From assembly GCA_031283515.1 (NCBI GenBank), contig JAITBS010000149.1, forward strand, positions 1-14,282: a stretch of DNA of 14,282 nt, in the 5' to 3' direction. The stretch comes from Planctomycetaceae bacterium. GTDB taxonomy: Bacteria > Planctomycetota > Planctomycetia > Pirellulales > Thermoguttaceae. Under the pieces are notes generated by a model. That model was not told the origin of the DNA, did not search any database, and worked only from the letters and a program-made list of their open reading frames with translations. Every line of letters begins with the position of its first letter. The stretch's first letter is position 1. Both the position numbers and the translations under genes were made by a program. Below are positions 1 through 7,719 of this stretch, piece after piece.

Positions 1-1000
1 CATTGTTACAGTTGAAGACACACCATCCGCAATCTCAATACTTCCCGTTTGCGCTGTAATCGTTGATTTAGAGATGGTAAATGTTCCCTGTGAATTTTCA
101 CCTGATGCAATGGTAATATCTGTTTTAGCGGTAATTGTTGAATCAGTAATCTTAAAAGGTGTGCTATTTTTTGAAACATTTGAATTTTTACCGCTTGCAA
201 TTTCAATCATTCCATTCGTTGCGGTAACTGTTGAACTCGCAATGTTAAATGTTCCCGTTGAGTCATCACCTGTTGCAATAAAAATATCTTCTCCGGCAGT
301 AACTGTTGAAGAATTACTAATATCAACTGTTACCGTTGAAGTTTTGCCCCTTGCAATCTCAATGTTTTTCGCAGCACTAACAACTGAATTATCAATAGTA
401 AAAGTTCCGGTTGTATTTTTCGATGGGCTACTAGTAGAAGGATCAGCACCGGCAACGGTAATACTTCCATTGTTTGCAGTAATTGTTGACTTATTTATTG
501 CTTTAAATGTTCCCGTTGAACCTTGTCCATTGGCAATGTGAATATCTGTGTCGGCAAAAACGATTGCACTGTCAGCATCAAAGATTCCAGTTGATTCAAT
601 ACCGTTTGCAACAAAAATACTCTCATCATTTGTTGTGTTAACGCCATCACTTGCGGTAATTTTTGCGTTGCCTGTTGCGGTAAATGTTCCCGTTGTATTA
701 TCACCGTGGGCGACATAGATATTTTTCTTTGCGGTAACTTCTGTTGTACTACCAGTTGCTGTGATAGTTCCCGTCGCACCATTATTGTGAGCAACGTAGA
801 TATTATCATCTGTCGTTACTGTACTACCACTAACATTCAACGTTCCGTTTGAAGCGTTATTTTCTCCAACACTAATGTAACCTGTTGAAGTTAATGTAGA
901 AACACTTTCAATAGACAATTTCGTGTCTGTACTGTTTTGTGCTACAATAAAATTACCAATATTTGTCCACGTACTACCACTAATAATACCATTAACTATA
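1..1000 (-). repeat. Degenerate protein-coding repeats (~24-35 aa) in the secreted protein
   Basis: About twelve consecutive units share an alternating pattern: (S/T)(T/V/I)TA, then IxIAxG or IYVAHG, then S/T-T-G-T-F. At DNA level the recurring words are 'gttcccgttga', 'gcggtaa(c/t)tgttga' and 'ttgcaat' on the + strand. Units differ in sequence and in inserted length (for example a longer insert near 420-450), so the array is old and divergent rather than freshly amplified. It continues past the left edge. Confidence 0.75.
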
Positions 1001-2238
1001 TCGTTGGTTTGTGTACCTATTGTAGCAGAATTATTTGTTGTAACAGTACCGCCAGTTACATTGAGATAAAGATTTGAATCTCCTCCCGCACTTGCTTTAC
1101 CAACAGTAAAAGCACCTTGCGAAGTAAAAACTCCTCCATTTATAACATTAAAAATATGAGTATCAGCAGTTGAACCAACACGAGTTGCTTCGTTAATTGT
1201 CAATTGACCCAAAGCACCTTCAATGGTTGTCGTTCCATTCAGATCAGTAGCATTAGTAACATTCATGACTCCTTGAGTTGTGAAACCGGTGGAATTTAAT
1301 TGCCTTATATCCCATTTATTTCCGGCAACACCGCTACTAAAAGTGAACCCCGCACGCTGATCACTATAATTACTCAAAGGATTACCGGTTGTTCCTAAAC
1401 CGCCGTTGAGATTAACGTCTCCACTATCAATACGTGCAAAATCAGTCCCACCGGTTGTACCGCTAACGTCTAATATTCCCGCATTTCCGGTAAACTTGGC
1501 AATATATGTATTGGTTTGGATACTAAGTTTTCCATCGCCAGCCTTAATAACACCAGTAGTAGAATTGGTGAAACTAAATAACTGATCAAGAGGAACTCCT
1601 GCAAGGTTCGGCGAATCAGTAGCATTCGTAACATAACTTGCTGTCAGTTTTGTTGTAAGTCCACTACCGACTGTTATCGTCGTATTGTTGCCAAAACTAT
1701 TCATATAAGCCATAGATTTATACTCAGGTCCTTGAGAAGGTACAGTTACGGTACTGTAACTCCACTCAAGATAACCCGTACCTGAATTCAAAGAATAACT
1801 CCAATTACGATAATAACGCACTGGTGTCGTTGTATTGTCTAGGTGTTCAATATTTACTGTTCCACCAGTAGCAGAAAGTTGACTAAGCCAATAAGTAGCG
1901 TTATTAGTATCATTTAGTCCAAACCATTTAGTGGTGTCATCTGTATCCCAAGTCCCTGCTGAACCGTTGACAGTATAGTTACTACCAGTAAATGTGGGTT
2001 GTGACTCATTGGGATTATAACCACTGATATGTCGCCCATTCACAATTTGCGTTTGCGCCGTAGCGAATTTCCCATCGCCCCTCATCAATGCTGCTGCGGC
2101 GACGATCGTGGCGAGTGCGAGAGAGCCGAATCTTTTTCTTCTCTTCCCGCGATTTTTTGTAGCAATAATATTCACTTTTTTATCCCCACAAGTATTTCCT
2201 TGCGATAAAAAAACAATTTGTTTCGTTTTGCCAGGCAT
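1..2238 (-). CDS. Large secreted repeat protein (adhesin / autotransporter-passenger-like), N-terminal part
   Basis: An uninterrupted frame of 746 codons runs from an ATG at 2238 off the left edge, so the C-terminus is missing. The SD-like GGGAGAG lies 8 bases before the ATG. Residues 1-61 look like an extended signal peptide: a basic stretch (KNRGKRRKRF, 28-37), a hydrophobic core (ALATIVAAAAL, 41-51) and an A-T-A site at 59-61, though the charged RGDGK just before that site is unusual. The mature part is rich in Thr, Ser, Gly and Asn and almost free of Cys. From about 1000 leftward it becomes a run of about 12 degenerate units of 24-35 residues, with a pattern like STVTAxxxIxIAxGxxSTGTF. 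Such a pattern is typical of beta-solenoid surface proteins. Secretion and a beta-helix fold are inferred; the ligand and the export/anchoring domain cannot be seen. No frameshift was found. Confidence 0.8.
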   Translation of the reverse strand, partial: MPGKTKQIVFLSQGNTCGDKKVNIIATKNRGKRRKRFGSLALATIVAAAALMRGDGKFATAQTQIVNGRHISGYNPNESQPTFTGSNYTVNGSAGTWDTDDTTKWFGLNDTNNATYWLSQLSATGGTVNIEHLDNTTTPVRYYRNWSYSLNSGTGYLEWSYSTVTVPSQGPEYKSMAYMNSFGNNTTITVGSGLTTKLTASYVTNATDSPNLAGVPLDQLFSFTNSTTGVIKAGDGKLSIQTNTYIAKFTGNAGILDVSGTTGGTDFARIDSGDVNLNGGLGTTGNPLSNYSDQRAGFTFSSGVAGNKWDIRQLNSTGFTTQGVMNVTNATDLNGTTTIEGALGQLTINEATRVGSTADTHIFNVINGGVFTSQGAFTVGKASAGGDSNLYLNVTGGTVTTNNSATIGTQTNDIVNGIISGSTWTNIGNFIVAQNSTDTKLSIESVSTLTSTGYISVGENNASNGTLNVSGSTVTTDDNIYVAHNNGATGTITATGSTTEVTAKKNIYVAHGDNTTGTFTATGNAKITASDGVNTTNDESIFVANGIESTGIFDADSAIVFADTDIHIANGQGSTGTFKAINKSTITANNGSITVAGADPSTSSPSKNTTGTFTIDNSVVSAAKNIEIARGKTSTVTVDISNSSTVTAGEDIFIATGDDSTGTFNIASSTVTATNGMIEIASGKNSNVSKNSTPFKITDSTITAKTDITIASGENSQGTFTISKSTITAQTGSIEIADGVSSTVTM

Positions 2239-2647
2239 CAGAATGTCTCTCCCAAAAAAATGAAAAACGTAAATCAATACAAATATCCAACAACTTCCTT
2301 GTACGCATTTTCGTTTCCAAGTTAATCGACTGGCCTACAACCAGAAAACGCCCCATTTGATAAAAAATGTAATTTGCAGATTAGAAGGAATATACAAGGT
2401 CGCTTGATAAAAAGGACTCCGATTCATTCAGAATTTTTCGGCACCATACAAAAAACAAAAAAACAAATGGGAACTCAAAACTCGTTTTTTTGTAATCGAT
2501 CAGCGAAATTATTGTTCGTCAATCTCCCAAAAACACAGAGCTGATTTGCATAACCAAAACTCCAAAACAAAAGAATACTCATAAAACAAACTTGAACCGT
2601 CTGAAAAAAAGAACTCAAAAATCAAATCAGTAATTCAAATCGCTTTA

Positions 2648-2685
2648 TTTCGTTTCGTTTCCGTTTCCGTTTCCGTTTCGTTTCG
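2648..2685. repeat. TTTCG / TTTCCG microsatellite-like tract
   Basis: The tract reads two TTTCG units, then three TTTCCG units, then TTTCG units again. The mix of 5- and 6-base units suggests slippage with unit-length change. Confidence 0.85.
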
Positions 2686-2701
2686 CTTTTCAGACAACAT
2701 T

Positions 2702-2753
2702 GAGAAAAGATGTTAAGAAAAGATGTTGCGAAAAGATGTCGAGAAAAGATGTC
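2702..2753. repeat. Four tandem 13-bp repeats (GAGAAAAGATGTT type)
   Basis: Copies at 2702-2714, 2715-2727, 2728-2740 and 2741-2753 read GAGAAAAGATGTT, AAGAAAAGATGTT, GCGAAAAGATGTC and GAGAAAAGATGTC. The first two bases and the last base vary. The repeats lie directly after the TTTCG tract. Confidence 0.9.
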
Positions 2754-3015
2754 GCCGTAAACCGCGATTCGCAAGAAATACCGTTGTGAAAATAACGCCA
2801 GTTGTTACGAATCTCCGCTCCCGCGAAACAATTATCATCGCCCTTGTACCATCGACTAAGAGTCTGCTTCCAAGTGATTGCTTTTTCGCCAATTCCGCTT
2901 TTTACAATTAGATAATCCCTGATAATTATAACTCTTGTAGGATTACTGATCTCAATATACGTTGTTTCGACTCGCTTCCTGTTATCTCACGCAAAAAACA
3001 CAAGCCCCAACGTTC

Positions 3016-3043
3016 TTGTTTTTCCCCAAAATGACGATATACT
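3016..3043 (+). promoter_or_regulatory. Candidate sigma70-type promoter for the Rpn-like nuclease
   Basis: TTGTTT (3016-3021) and TATACT (3038-3043) are 16 bases apart and lie about 60 bases upstream of the ATG at 3105. GAGAGAA about 8 bases before the ATG could serve as the SD. Confidence 0.4.
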
Positions 3044-3104
3044 AAAAACATAAAATTTCACCATTAAAAAAATTCACTCACCCACAATCCGAGAGAATAT
3101 TTTT

Positions 3105-4160
3105 ATGCAAGTTTATCCCAACATCTCCGTTCAAACCGAACTCGCCCATCCTCACGACTTACTGACTCGTTATTTCCTTATTGATCAGGAACTATTTACG
3201 TGTTTGTTGGAATACTATGGCGGTTCGCAGGTGATTCACCTTTTCGATTTGCGTTCTTTACGTTGTGAGTCGCCCACTTCCATCGACGACAACTTACAAG
3301 AGGTCATCGGTGATCTAAGATTTTCCGCCCACTTCAAAACCGGCGGTTATTCCAAAATCTTTTTCTTCTTCGAACATCAATCCAAAAAAGTTAAACGCTT
3401 TTGTATTCGGTGTTTACGTAAATTGCTTGAGTTCTACGAAAACTGCGACGCCAACCCAGAAAACTTCATTACGAATGACGGCAAGTTCCCCTATATTTTT
3501 GTTATTGTGCTTTATCATGGGAAAATACCTTGGGAGGAGTTATTACAGATATCGGATTTAGTTTCTTTACCGCCGGAAGTTGACCAACACTTTTTGTCGT
3601 TTCCGGCAATCCTGATCGATTTATCACAAATCCATTCAGAATTACTCACGGGACATCCGGCATTGGTGGCACTTCTGGACACGCTGCAATCAGCCTCTTT
3701 AGGGGTATTACCGGAAAACTTCGACCGAATTATCGGTCATTTGGAAAAAATCAAAACCGACTCTCGAATTCACGGTTGGTTAAACTCGTTAACTCGTTAC
3801 TCATTAGCGGTATCGAAAATCAGTAAGGAGGTTGTCACGGAAACGATCTCGAAAATCCTAAACAAAAAGGAGGCAAAAAAAATGGTCACATCCACAATGG
3901 AAGAACTATTCCTAAAAGGCGAAGCCAAAGGTGAAGCTAAAGGCGAAGCCAAAGGTAGAATCGAAGGTAGAATTGAAGGCGAAGCCAGAGGTAAAATTCA
4001 GAGTGTCCTTAGAATACTCGATAAGAAATTCAAAAAAGTACCCAAATCTATCGTTCGATCTGTCAGTTCTTACACTGATGTGATTGCGTTAGATTCACTT
4101 TTTGAAAGTGCACTCGATTGCAAAACACTAGAAGAATTCAAACAAGAACTCGTAAAATAG
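3105..4160 (+). CDS. Rpn/YhgA-family PD-(D/E)XK nuclease (recombination-promoting nuclease / 'putative transposase')
   Basis: The 351-residue protein matches the layout of the YhgA-like / Rpn family (Transposase_31-type). It opens with a helical 'PHDLLTRYFLID' region (16-27). The nuclease core follows: D70 in 'GDLRF', a beta strand, then E90-x-Q92 in 'FFFFEHQSKK', which fits the D...ExQ catalytic signature. A hydrophobic strand 'YIFVIVLYHG' lies at 130-139. The C-terminal third holds GEAK/GRIE tetrapeptide repeats and a short helical tail, both common in this family. Family members are DNA endonucleases that raise RecA-independent recombination in E. coli; many are annotated as transposases without proof of transposition. 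I see no terminal inverted repeats or target-site duplication that would make this a mobile element. It stands alone, convergent with gmd. Confidence 0.8.
   Translation: MQVYPNISVQTELAHPHDLLTRYFLIDQELFTCLLEYYGGSQVIHLFDLRSLRCESPTSIDDNLQEVIGDLRFSAHFKTGGYSKIFFFFEHQSKKVKRFCIRCLRKLLEFYENCDANPENFITNDGKFPYIFVIVLYHGKIPWEELLQISDLVSLPPEVDQHFLSFPAILIDLSQIHSELLTGHPALVALLDTLQSASLGVLPENFDRIIGHLEKIKTDSRIHGWLNSLTRYSLAVSKISKEVVTETISKILNKKEAKKMVTSTMEELFLKGEAKGEAKGEAKGRIEGRIEGEARGKIQSVLRILDKKFKKVPKSIVRSVSSYTDVIALDSLFESALDCKTLEEFKQELVK
3918..3997 (+). repeat. 12-bp in-frame tandem repeats coding GEAK/GRIE tetrapeptides
   Basis: Six or so 12-base units encode GEAK three times, GRIE twice and GEAR once, within the nuclease C-terminus. 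Because 12 is a multiple of 3, copy-number change would alter length without breaking the frame. Third-position differences between the units show they are not all recent copies. Confidence 0.85.
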
Positions 4161-4207
4161 TGAATAGTTAATCCGAAGTTCCAGATGTTTTTTTTTAAGT
4201 CCTTTTT

Positions 4208-4240
4208 AACAATCAGTTTATGAAAAAAATTGATTGTTTT
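4208..4240 (+). terminator. Possible terminator after the Rpn-like gene
   Basis: AACAATCA (4208-4215) pairs perfectly with TGATTGTT (4231-4238) around a 15-base A/T-rich loop, and TTTT (4237-4240) overlaps the end. The stem is AT-rich and the loop long, so it would be a weak terminator. Confidence 0.3.
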
Positions 4241-4247
4241 GAACTGG

Positions 4248-4370
4248 CTACAGAGTCCTTATTTTTTTATGTTTGGAATACCGATATTTTGTAATATATC
4301 AGTGGAATTTTTGTTTTTCGATTTTCACCCCTTCAAAGTAAAGGCTAAAATTTTCACCAAATAGTTACAA
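4248..4370. repeat. Dispersed intergenic repeat, copy A (uninterrupted)
   Basis: CTACAGAGTCC (4248-4258), a 44-base block (4288-4331) and a right part (to about 4370, ending AATAGTTAC) recur in the same order after the last gene of the window. The 44-base block differs from copy B at only two positions. The right part aligns over about 40 bases with several substitutions. Copy A lacks the internal insert found in copy B. Confidence 0.75.
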
Positions 4371-4443
4371 AATAAGATATCAACTGAATAATTACAAATA
4401 ATCTGCGAATATCTGCGTAATCTACAGACTAAAAAGAAGATCG

Positions 4444-5499
4444 CTATTTTCGTGACGCTTCTGCCTGGGCATTGTTTAAATCACATTGCATCATATCCTG
4501 AACAAGCTCCGTAAAAGAATGTTTGGGTAACCAACCGAGTTTTTGGCGGGCTTTTCGCGCGTCTCCCAAAAGAACATCGACTTCCGAAGGACGGAAATAA
4601 TGCGGGTCAATCTCAATAAGCAATTCACCCGTTTGGGCGTTGTAACCCTTTTCGTCAATACCTGTCCCTGCCCACACAATAGGAATATCTGCAATAGAAA
4701 ATGCAATTTCAATAAATTCGCGAACACTACGAGTTTCACCAGTTGCCAGAATGTAATCATCCGGTTGAGGTTGCTGGAGCATCATCCACATTCCTTCAAC
4801 ATAATCAGCAGCATGTCCCCAATCACGTTTGGCATTGAGATTACCAATCAGAAGTTTCTTTTGAAGTCCCCATTTGATTCGACTCACAGAACGTGTAATT
4901 TTTCGTGTTACAAATGTTTCACCGCGAAACGGACTTTCATGATTAAACAAAATTCCATTACACGCAAAAAAATGATATGCCTCACGGTAATTGATGGTTG
5001 CCCAGTAAGCGTACAATTTTGCCACTGCATAAGGGCTTCGCGGGTGAAATGGGGATGTTTCCGACAAAAGTTCAGAACAGACACCACCAAATAATTCCGA
5101 AGTAGAGGCTTGATAGAATCGAGTTTTCGTTTCCAATTTGAGCAACCGAATAGCTTCCAACAACCGAATCGTTCCCAATGCATCCACATCACCGGTGTAT
5201 TCCGGCATGTCAAACGACACCCGAACATGTGACATCGCCGCAAGATGATATACCTCATCCGGTTGCGTTTCCTGAAGAACACGAACCAAACCTGTTGAGT
5301 CCGCCATATCACCAAAATGAAGATGAAACCGATTGGCAGGTTCACTGGAATCTGGATAAATCTTGTCAATTCGTCCCGTGTTAAACGAGGAACTGCGGCG
5401 TTTCAATCCGTGAACAATATAACCCTTATTCAACAAAAAACGCGCAAGATAAGCACCGTCTTGTCCAGTAATTCCTGTAATAAGAGCAATTTTAGGCAT
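4444..5499 (-). CDS. gmd: GDP-mannose 4,6-dehydratase
   Basis: The enzyme converts GDP-D-mannose to GDP-4-keto-6-deoxy-D-mannose, the precursor of GDP-fucose, GDP-rhamnose and related surface sugars. At 351 residues it has the usual family length and is intact. Visible are the NADP-binding glycine motif TGITGQDG (8-15), the catalytic ASTSE (131-135, T133 and E135), the YxxxK pair Y157/K161, and the signature NHESPxRGETFVTRKI (186-201). Residue 191 in that signature is Phe, where Arg or Leu is usual. The conserved 'RDWGHAADYVEGMW' follows at 225-238. The gene starts 18 bases after the FmdB-like gene ends and has no clear SD, so translational coupling is plausible. The common partner fcl (GDP-fucose synthase) is absent here, so the final nucleotide sugar cannot be named. 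Confidence 0.95.
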   Translation of the reverse strand: MPKIALITGITGQDGAYLARFLLNKGYIVHGLKRRSSSFNTGRIDKIYPDSSEPANRFHLHFGDMADSTGLVRVLQETQPDEVYHLAAMSHVRVSFDMPEYTGDVDALGTIRLLEAIRLLKLETKTRFYQASTSELFGGVCSELLSETSPFHPRSPYAVAKLYAYWATINYREAYHFFACNGILFNHESPFRGETFVTRKITRSVSRIKWGLQKKLLIGNLNAKRDWGHAADYVEGMWMMLQQPQPDDYILATGETRSVREFIEIAFSIADIPIVWAGTGIDEKGYNAQTGELLIEIDPHYFRPSEVDVLLGDARKARQKLGWLPKHSFTELVQDMMQCDLNNAQAEASRK

Positions 5500-5517
5500 A
5501 ATAATAAAACAGTTAAT

Positions 5518-5838
5518 TTATTTGGGAGTTTTCGGTTTTGCCGATTCGGAGGAGGTTGATTCTTTGCAAGTGGACGCCGACGGGCAATTATTACATGCCG
5601 CGGCAGTTGCCGGAGCAGAAGGCGATTCCGATTGAACCGACTTTTTGTAAGAATCACTCCGGTAATCCGTTTGATAAAAACCACTTCCCTTAAAAACTAT
5701 CGCCGCTCCTCCACTAATAAGACGCCGAAGTTTGTTTTGACCACAGTTGGGACATTTTTTAAGCGGGGCATCCTTAATATACTGAAATTCCTCAAATTCA
5801 TGAGAACAAGCATCGCAACGGTATTCGTAAGTTGGCAT
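5518..5838 (-). CDS. FmdB-type zinc-ribbon protein
   Basis: The 106-residue protein opens with the FmdB/CxxC_CxxC regulatory-domain pattern MPTYEYRCDAC. It has two CxxC knuckles (C8/C11 and C29/C32) and the family's 'GGAAIVFKGSGFYQTDYR' segment (43-60). A Ser/Ala/Pro/Lys-rich tail follows, with three more cysteines (C82, C85, C91), which could hold a second metal or form disulfides. The domain is named after a putative regulator of the formamidase operon, but most members, this one included, have no established role. It is the first gene of a tight operon with gmd. No SD is visible before the ATG. A role in controlling gmd would be guesswork. Confidence 0.85.
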   Translation of the reverse strand: MPTYEYRCDACSHEFEEFQYIKDAPLKKCPNCGQNKLRRLISGGAAIVFKGSGFYQTDYRSDSYKKSVQSESPSAPATAAACNNCPSASTCKESTSSESAKPKTPK

Positions 5839-5895
5839 GAGAGTTTAGAAAAAAAATTTGTTTGTGCAACGTGCTGGTAAAATAGTGAATGAGTT

Positions 5896-5926
5896 ATTAT
5901 ATTATTTGATTATAAAAAATTGTCAA
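5896..5926 (-). promoter_or_regulatory. Promoter of the FmdB-like / gmd operon
   Basis: On the minus strand a perfect TTGACA (5921-5926) is followed after 16 bases by TAATAT (5899-5904). An overlapping TATAAT (5896-5901) sits at a 19-base spacing. Either would give an RNA with about 50 bases of leader before the ATG at 5838. Confidence 0.6.
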
Positions 5927-5948
5927 CGACACTTACAAAAATCTTAGG

Positions 5949-5972
5949 AAATCGGCAACAACCGATTTTTTT
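5949..5972 (+). terminator. Terminator-like hairpin in the leader region of the LOG gene
   Basis: AAATCGG (5949-5955) pairs with CCGATTT (5962-5968) around the loop CAACAA, and the T run continues to 5972, giving seven consecutive T. Reading on the + strand it has the form of an intrinsic terminator. No + strand gene ends nearby: the next upstream is the nuclease at 4160. It either stops antisense or leader transcription or forms part of a leader switch for the gene at 6045. Confidence 0.45.
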
Positions 5973-6044
5973 CAATTAAGATAATCACGTAAAAAAAGTA
6001 CGACAAAACAATTTAATAAAACCTCAAAAAGAAAGGTTAAAACA

Positions 6045-6965
6045 ATGCCGATAGACAATATTCGTGTTCCATTCGATGAAAATTTTGAAAGTCCTGTTAT
6101 TTTGGCAGATCAGCAGGAAGAAAACACGGACAATAATGTTCAAACATTGCTGAATTCGCCGAGTTATTCATTGGCGTTTTTGGATCATGATTTTATACGG
6201 AGTGATTATGCCAGATCGATCCGGCTTCAGTTGGAGATGGAAAAACCGGAATGGTTTATGCGCCAATACGGTATTCGTTCAACAGTGATTGTTTTTGGCA
6301 GTGCCAGGTTTATTTCGCAAAAGAAAGCAGCACGGCTTTTAACTGAAGCCGAAGAACGGTTCGCCGCACAACCGGATAATACCGAATTTCGTCATGCGGT
6401 GAAGACGGCTCAACTTCATTTGGAAACAAGTGTTTATTATGAACTGGCAAGAGAATTTGCCAAAATTGTTTCGGAAGAAAACATGAAGCAATCGCCAATA
6501 GAGAATGGCGGAACGTTTGACTATGTAATTTGCACAGGCGGTGGTCCCGGGATTATGGAGGCGGCCAATCGCGGAGCTCATGAAGCCGGAGCACCAACAA
6601 TCGGATTGAATATCAAACTGCCATACGAACAACGTCCCAATCCCTATATTTCGCCGCAACTTTGTTTTCAATTTCATTATTTTAATGTTCGGAAACTCCA
6701 TTTTATGCTTCGAGCGAAAGCATTGGTTGCCTGCCCCGGCGGATTTGGAACATTCGACGAACTTTTCGAAGCACTCACGTTAAGGCAAACAGAACGAATG
6801 CAACAAATTCCAATTATTTTACTTGGGATTGATTTTTGGAAAAATTGTGTCAATTTCAATTATCTTGTTGAAACGGGAGTTATCAACCGTGATGATCTTG
6901 AATTATTCCATTTAACAGATTCACCGCAAGAGGCGTGGAACACAATCAAAGCCTTTTATCGATAA
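6045..6965 (+). CDS. LOG-family (TIGR00730-type) Rossmann-fold protein
   Basis: The 306-residue protein carries the two LOG signatures: CTGGGPGIMEAANRGA (163-178) and PGGFGTFDE (231-239), with 'VRK' (215-217) between. These form the nucleotide/phosphoribosyl-binding and catalytic site of cytokinin riboside 5'-monophosphate phosphoribohydrolases, older entries of which are misnamed 'lysine decarboxylase'. The known reaction releases a nucleobase from AMP-like nucleotides. The substrate here is unknown, and a housekeeping nucleotide-salvage role is as likely as cytokinin synthesis. It is longer than the classic ~190-residue LOG proteins, with about 75 extra N-terminal residues and an insert around 95-155. 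The start is supported by AGAAAGG about 8 bases upstream. It is monocistronic, divergent from the FmdB-like/gmd operon. Confidence 0.88.
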   Translation: MPIDNIRVPFDENFESPVILADQQEENTDNNVQTLLNSPSYSLAFLDHDFIRSDYARSIRLQLEMEKPEWFMRQYGIRSTVIVFGSARFISQKKAARLLTEAEERFAAQPDNTEFRHAVKTAQLHLETSVYYELAREFAKIVSEENMKQSPIENGGTFDYVICTGGGPGIMEAANRGAHEAGAPTIGLNIKLPYEQRPNPYISPQLCFQFHYFNVRKLHFMLRAKALVACPGGFGTFDELFEALTLRQTERMQQIPIILLGIDFWKNCVNFNYLVETGVINRDDLELFHLTDSPQEAWNTIKAFYR

Positions 6966-7055
6966 CAGGAAAGAATCTTCAAAAAACCAATATCGCAAAA
7001 CCGACCGATTTATTATTGCCGGAATATTAGTCGATAACTATCTATTTTCAGTCCG

Positions 7056-7104
7056 CAGATTTACACAGATTAGTCCGCAGATTATGCAGATTAGTTCGCA
7101 GATT
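7056..7104. repeat. Phased CAGATT repeat cluster
   Basis: CAGATT (once CAGATTT-like at the line break) starts at 7056, 7066, 7078, 7087 and 7099, giving intervals of 10, 12, 9 and 12 bases. A related run in reverse orientation (AATCTGCG...ATCTGCG...AATCTACAGAC) lies at 4400-4430, beyond the end of gmd. Function unknown. Confidence 0.7.
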
Positions 7105-7250
7105 TTCTCAGAAAAAATGCGTGTATCTTTGTAACCGGCGGACAAAAAAATTATGCCGAATCCGCAAAATACCGCTTAACCATTCCCCAAAGATTGCCTC
7201 TTGTCAATATTACGTGAATGGTTACATTTTTTAACCGCAATAGCGGAAAT

Positions 7251-7287
7251 AAAAAAACAGGAACTCAATTCAAAAATTGAATTCCTG
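7251..7287 (-). terminator. Intrinsic terminator of the flgM-like gene
   Basis: CAGGAACTCAATT (7258-7270) pairs with AATTGAATTCCTG (7275-7287) with one mismatch and a 4-base loop. On the minus strand the hairpin is followed by seven T (7251-7257). It lies 127 bases past the flgM-like stop and faces the right way to end that transcript. Confidence 0.65.
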
Positions 7288-7413
7288 CACGAGGAACACG
7301 CAGAGGAGAGTAACTGCGTATTAAATGAAACGGGGAGGATGGGCAATACTAAAATAGGTTACACTTTCTAACTCTTTAATTTTTCAACAATTCGACAAAT
7401 CATTTTTTTGTAT

Positions 7414-7719
7414 TTATCGTGGTTTCAAACGTTCGATCATCCGATTAACGGCAATATCCATTTTATCTGATGTATCGTAAGTTCCGGTTGCAATTTCCGT
7501 TTTGATCCGATTGACAAGATCAAACCGAATTCCAGATGTAGAGGAATCGCTTTTATCATTAAGGTTACTCAATCGCAAGGCTTCGTCAGAAAATTGAATA
7601 TCATCTTGCAAATCTGCATAACGTGTTCCGGCAACTGACGATTCATCAACAGGTATTCTTCGATGCGGACCTTGAATGTTATGAGAACCGTGACTATATT
7701 GAGTGTTATAAATTTCCAT
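7414..7719 (-). CDS. flgM: FlgM-like anti-sigma-28 factor
   Basis: The 101-residue protein ends in a FlgM-type domain at 63-98. It contains the hallmark 'R-x-x-x-V-x-x-I-K-x-x-I-A-T-G-T-Y' (residues 65-81), then a second helix 'DIAVNRMIERL' (88-98). In FlgM proteins these helices bind and hold the flagellar sigma factor FliA until the hook is complete, when FlgM is exported. The N-terminal half is polar and likely unstructured, with a His/Gly segment 'QYSHGSHNIQGPHR' (7-20) that I associate with planctomycete FlgM proteins (from memory). I chose the ATG at 7719 over that at 7725 because AAGGA lies 9 bases before the former but only 3 before the latter. Divergent from the YjfB-like gene; no flagellar structural gene is in view. 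Confidence 0.72.
   Translation of the reverse strand: MEIYNTQYSHGSHNIQGPHRRIPVDESSVAGTRYADLQDDIQFSDEALRLSNLNDKSDSSTSGIRFDLVNRIKTEIATGTYDTSDKMDIAVNRMIERLKPR

Larger units (their letters stand above)
2239..3104. other. Long intergenic region with simple repeats
   Basis: I see no convincing gene across these 866 bases. The stretch contains the leader of the secreted-protein gene on the left, a TTTCG/TTTCCG tract (2648-2685), four 13-bp tandem copies (2702-2753) and a promoter-like pair for the nuclease gene near 3016-3043. A 62-codon + frame at 2723-2911 starts inside the 13-bp repeats and has no recognisable features, so I did not call it. Confidence 0.6.
6966..7413. other. Intergenic region between the LOG and flgM-like genes
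   Basis: I see no gene in these 448 bases. They hold a cluster of CAGATT words (7056-7104) and the terminator hairpin of the convergent flgM-like gene (7251-7287). Text such as 'gaggaacacgcagaggagag' near 7290 resembles the degenerate CACAGAG-type intergenic repeats seen also near 13838. Confidence 0.6.

Noticed and set aside
74..541. 155-codon + frame with Val/Leu/Pro-rich repeats
   Set aside because: It lies wholly antisense to the secreted repeat protein and mirrors that protein's repeat structure. It has no SD or recognisable domain.
2723..2911. 62-codon + ORF in the spacer
   Set aside because: It starts inside the 13-bp tandem repeats, is dominated by basic residues from those repeats and has no recognisable feature.
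3105..4160. Rpn-like gene as an insertion sequence
   Set aside because: Although the family is often called a transposase, no terminal inverted repeats or target duplications flank it, and the family's activity is that of a nuclease.
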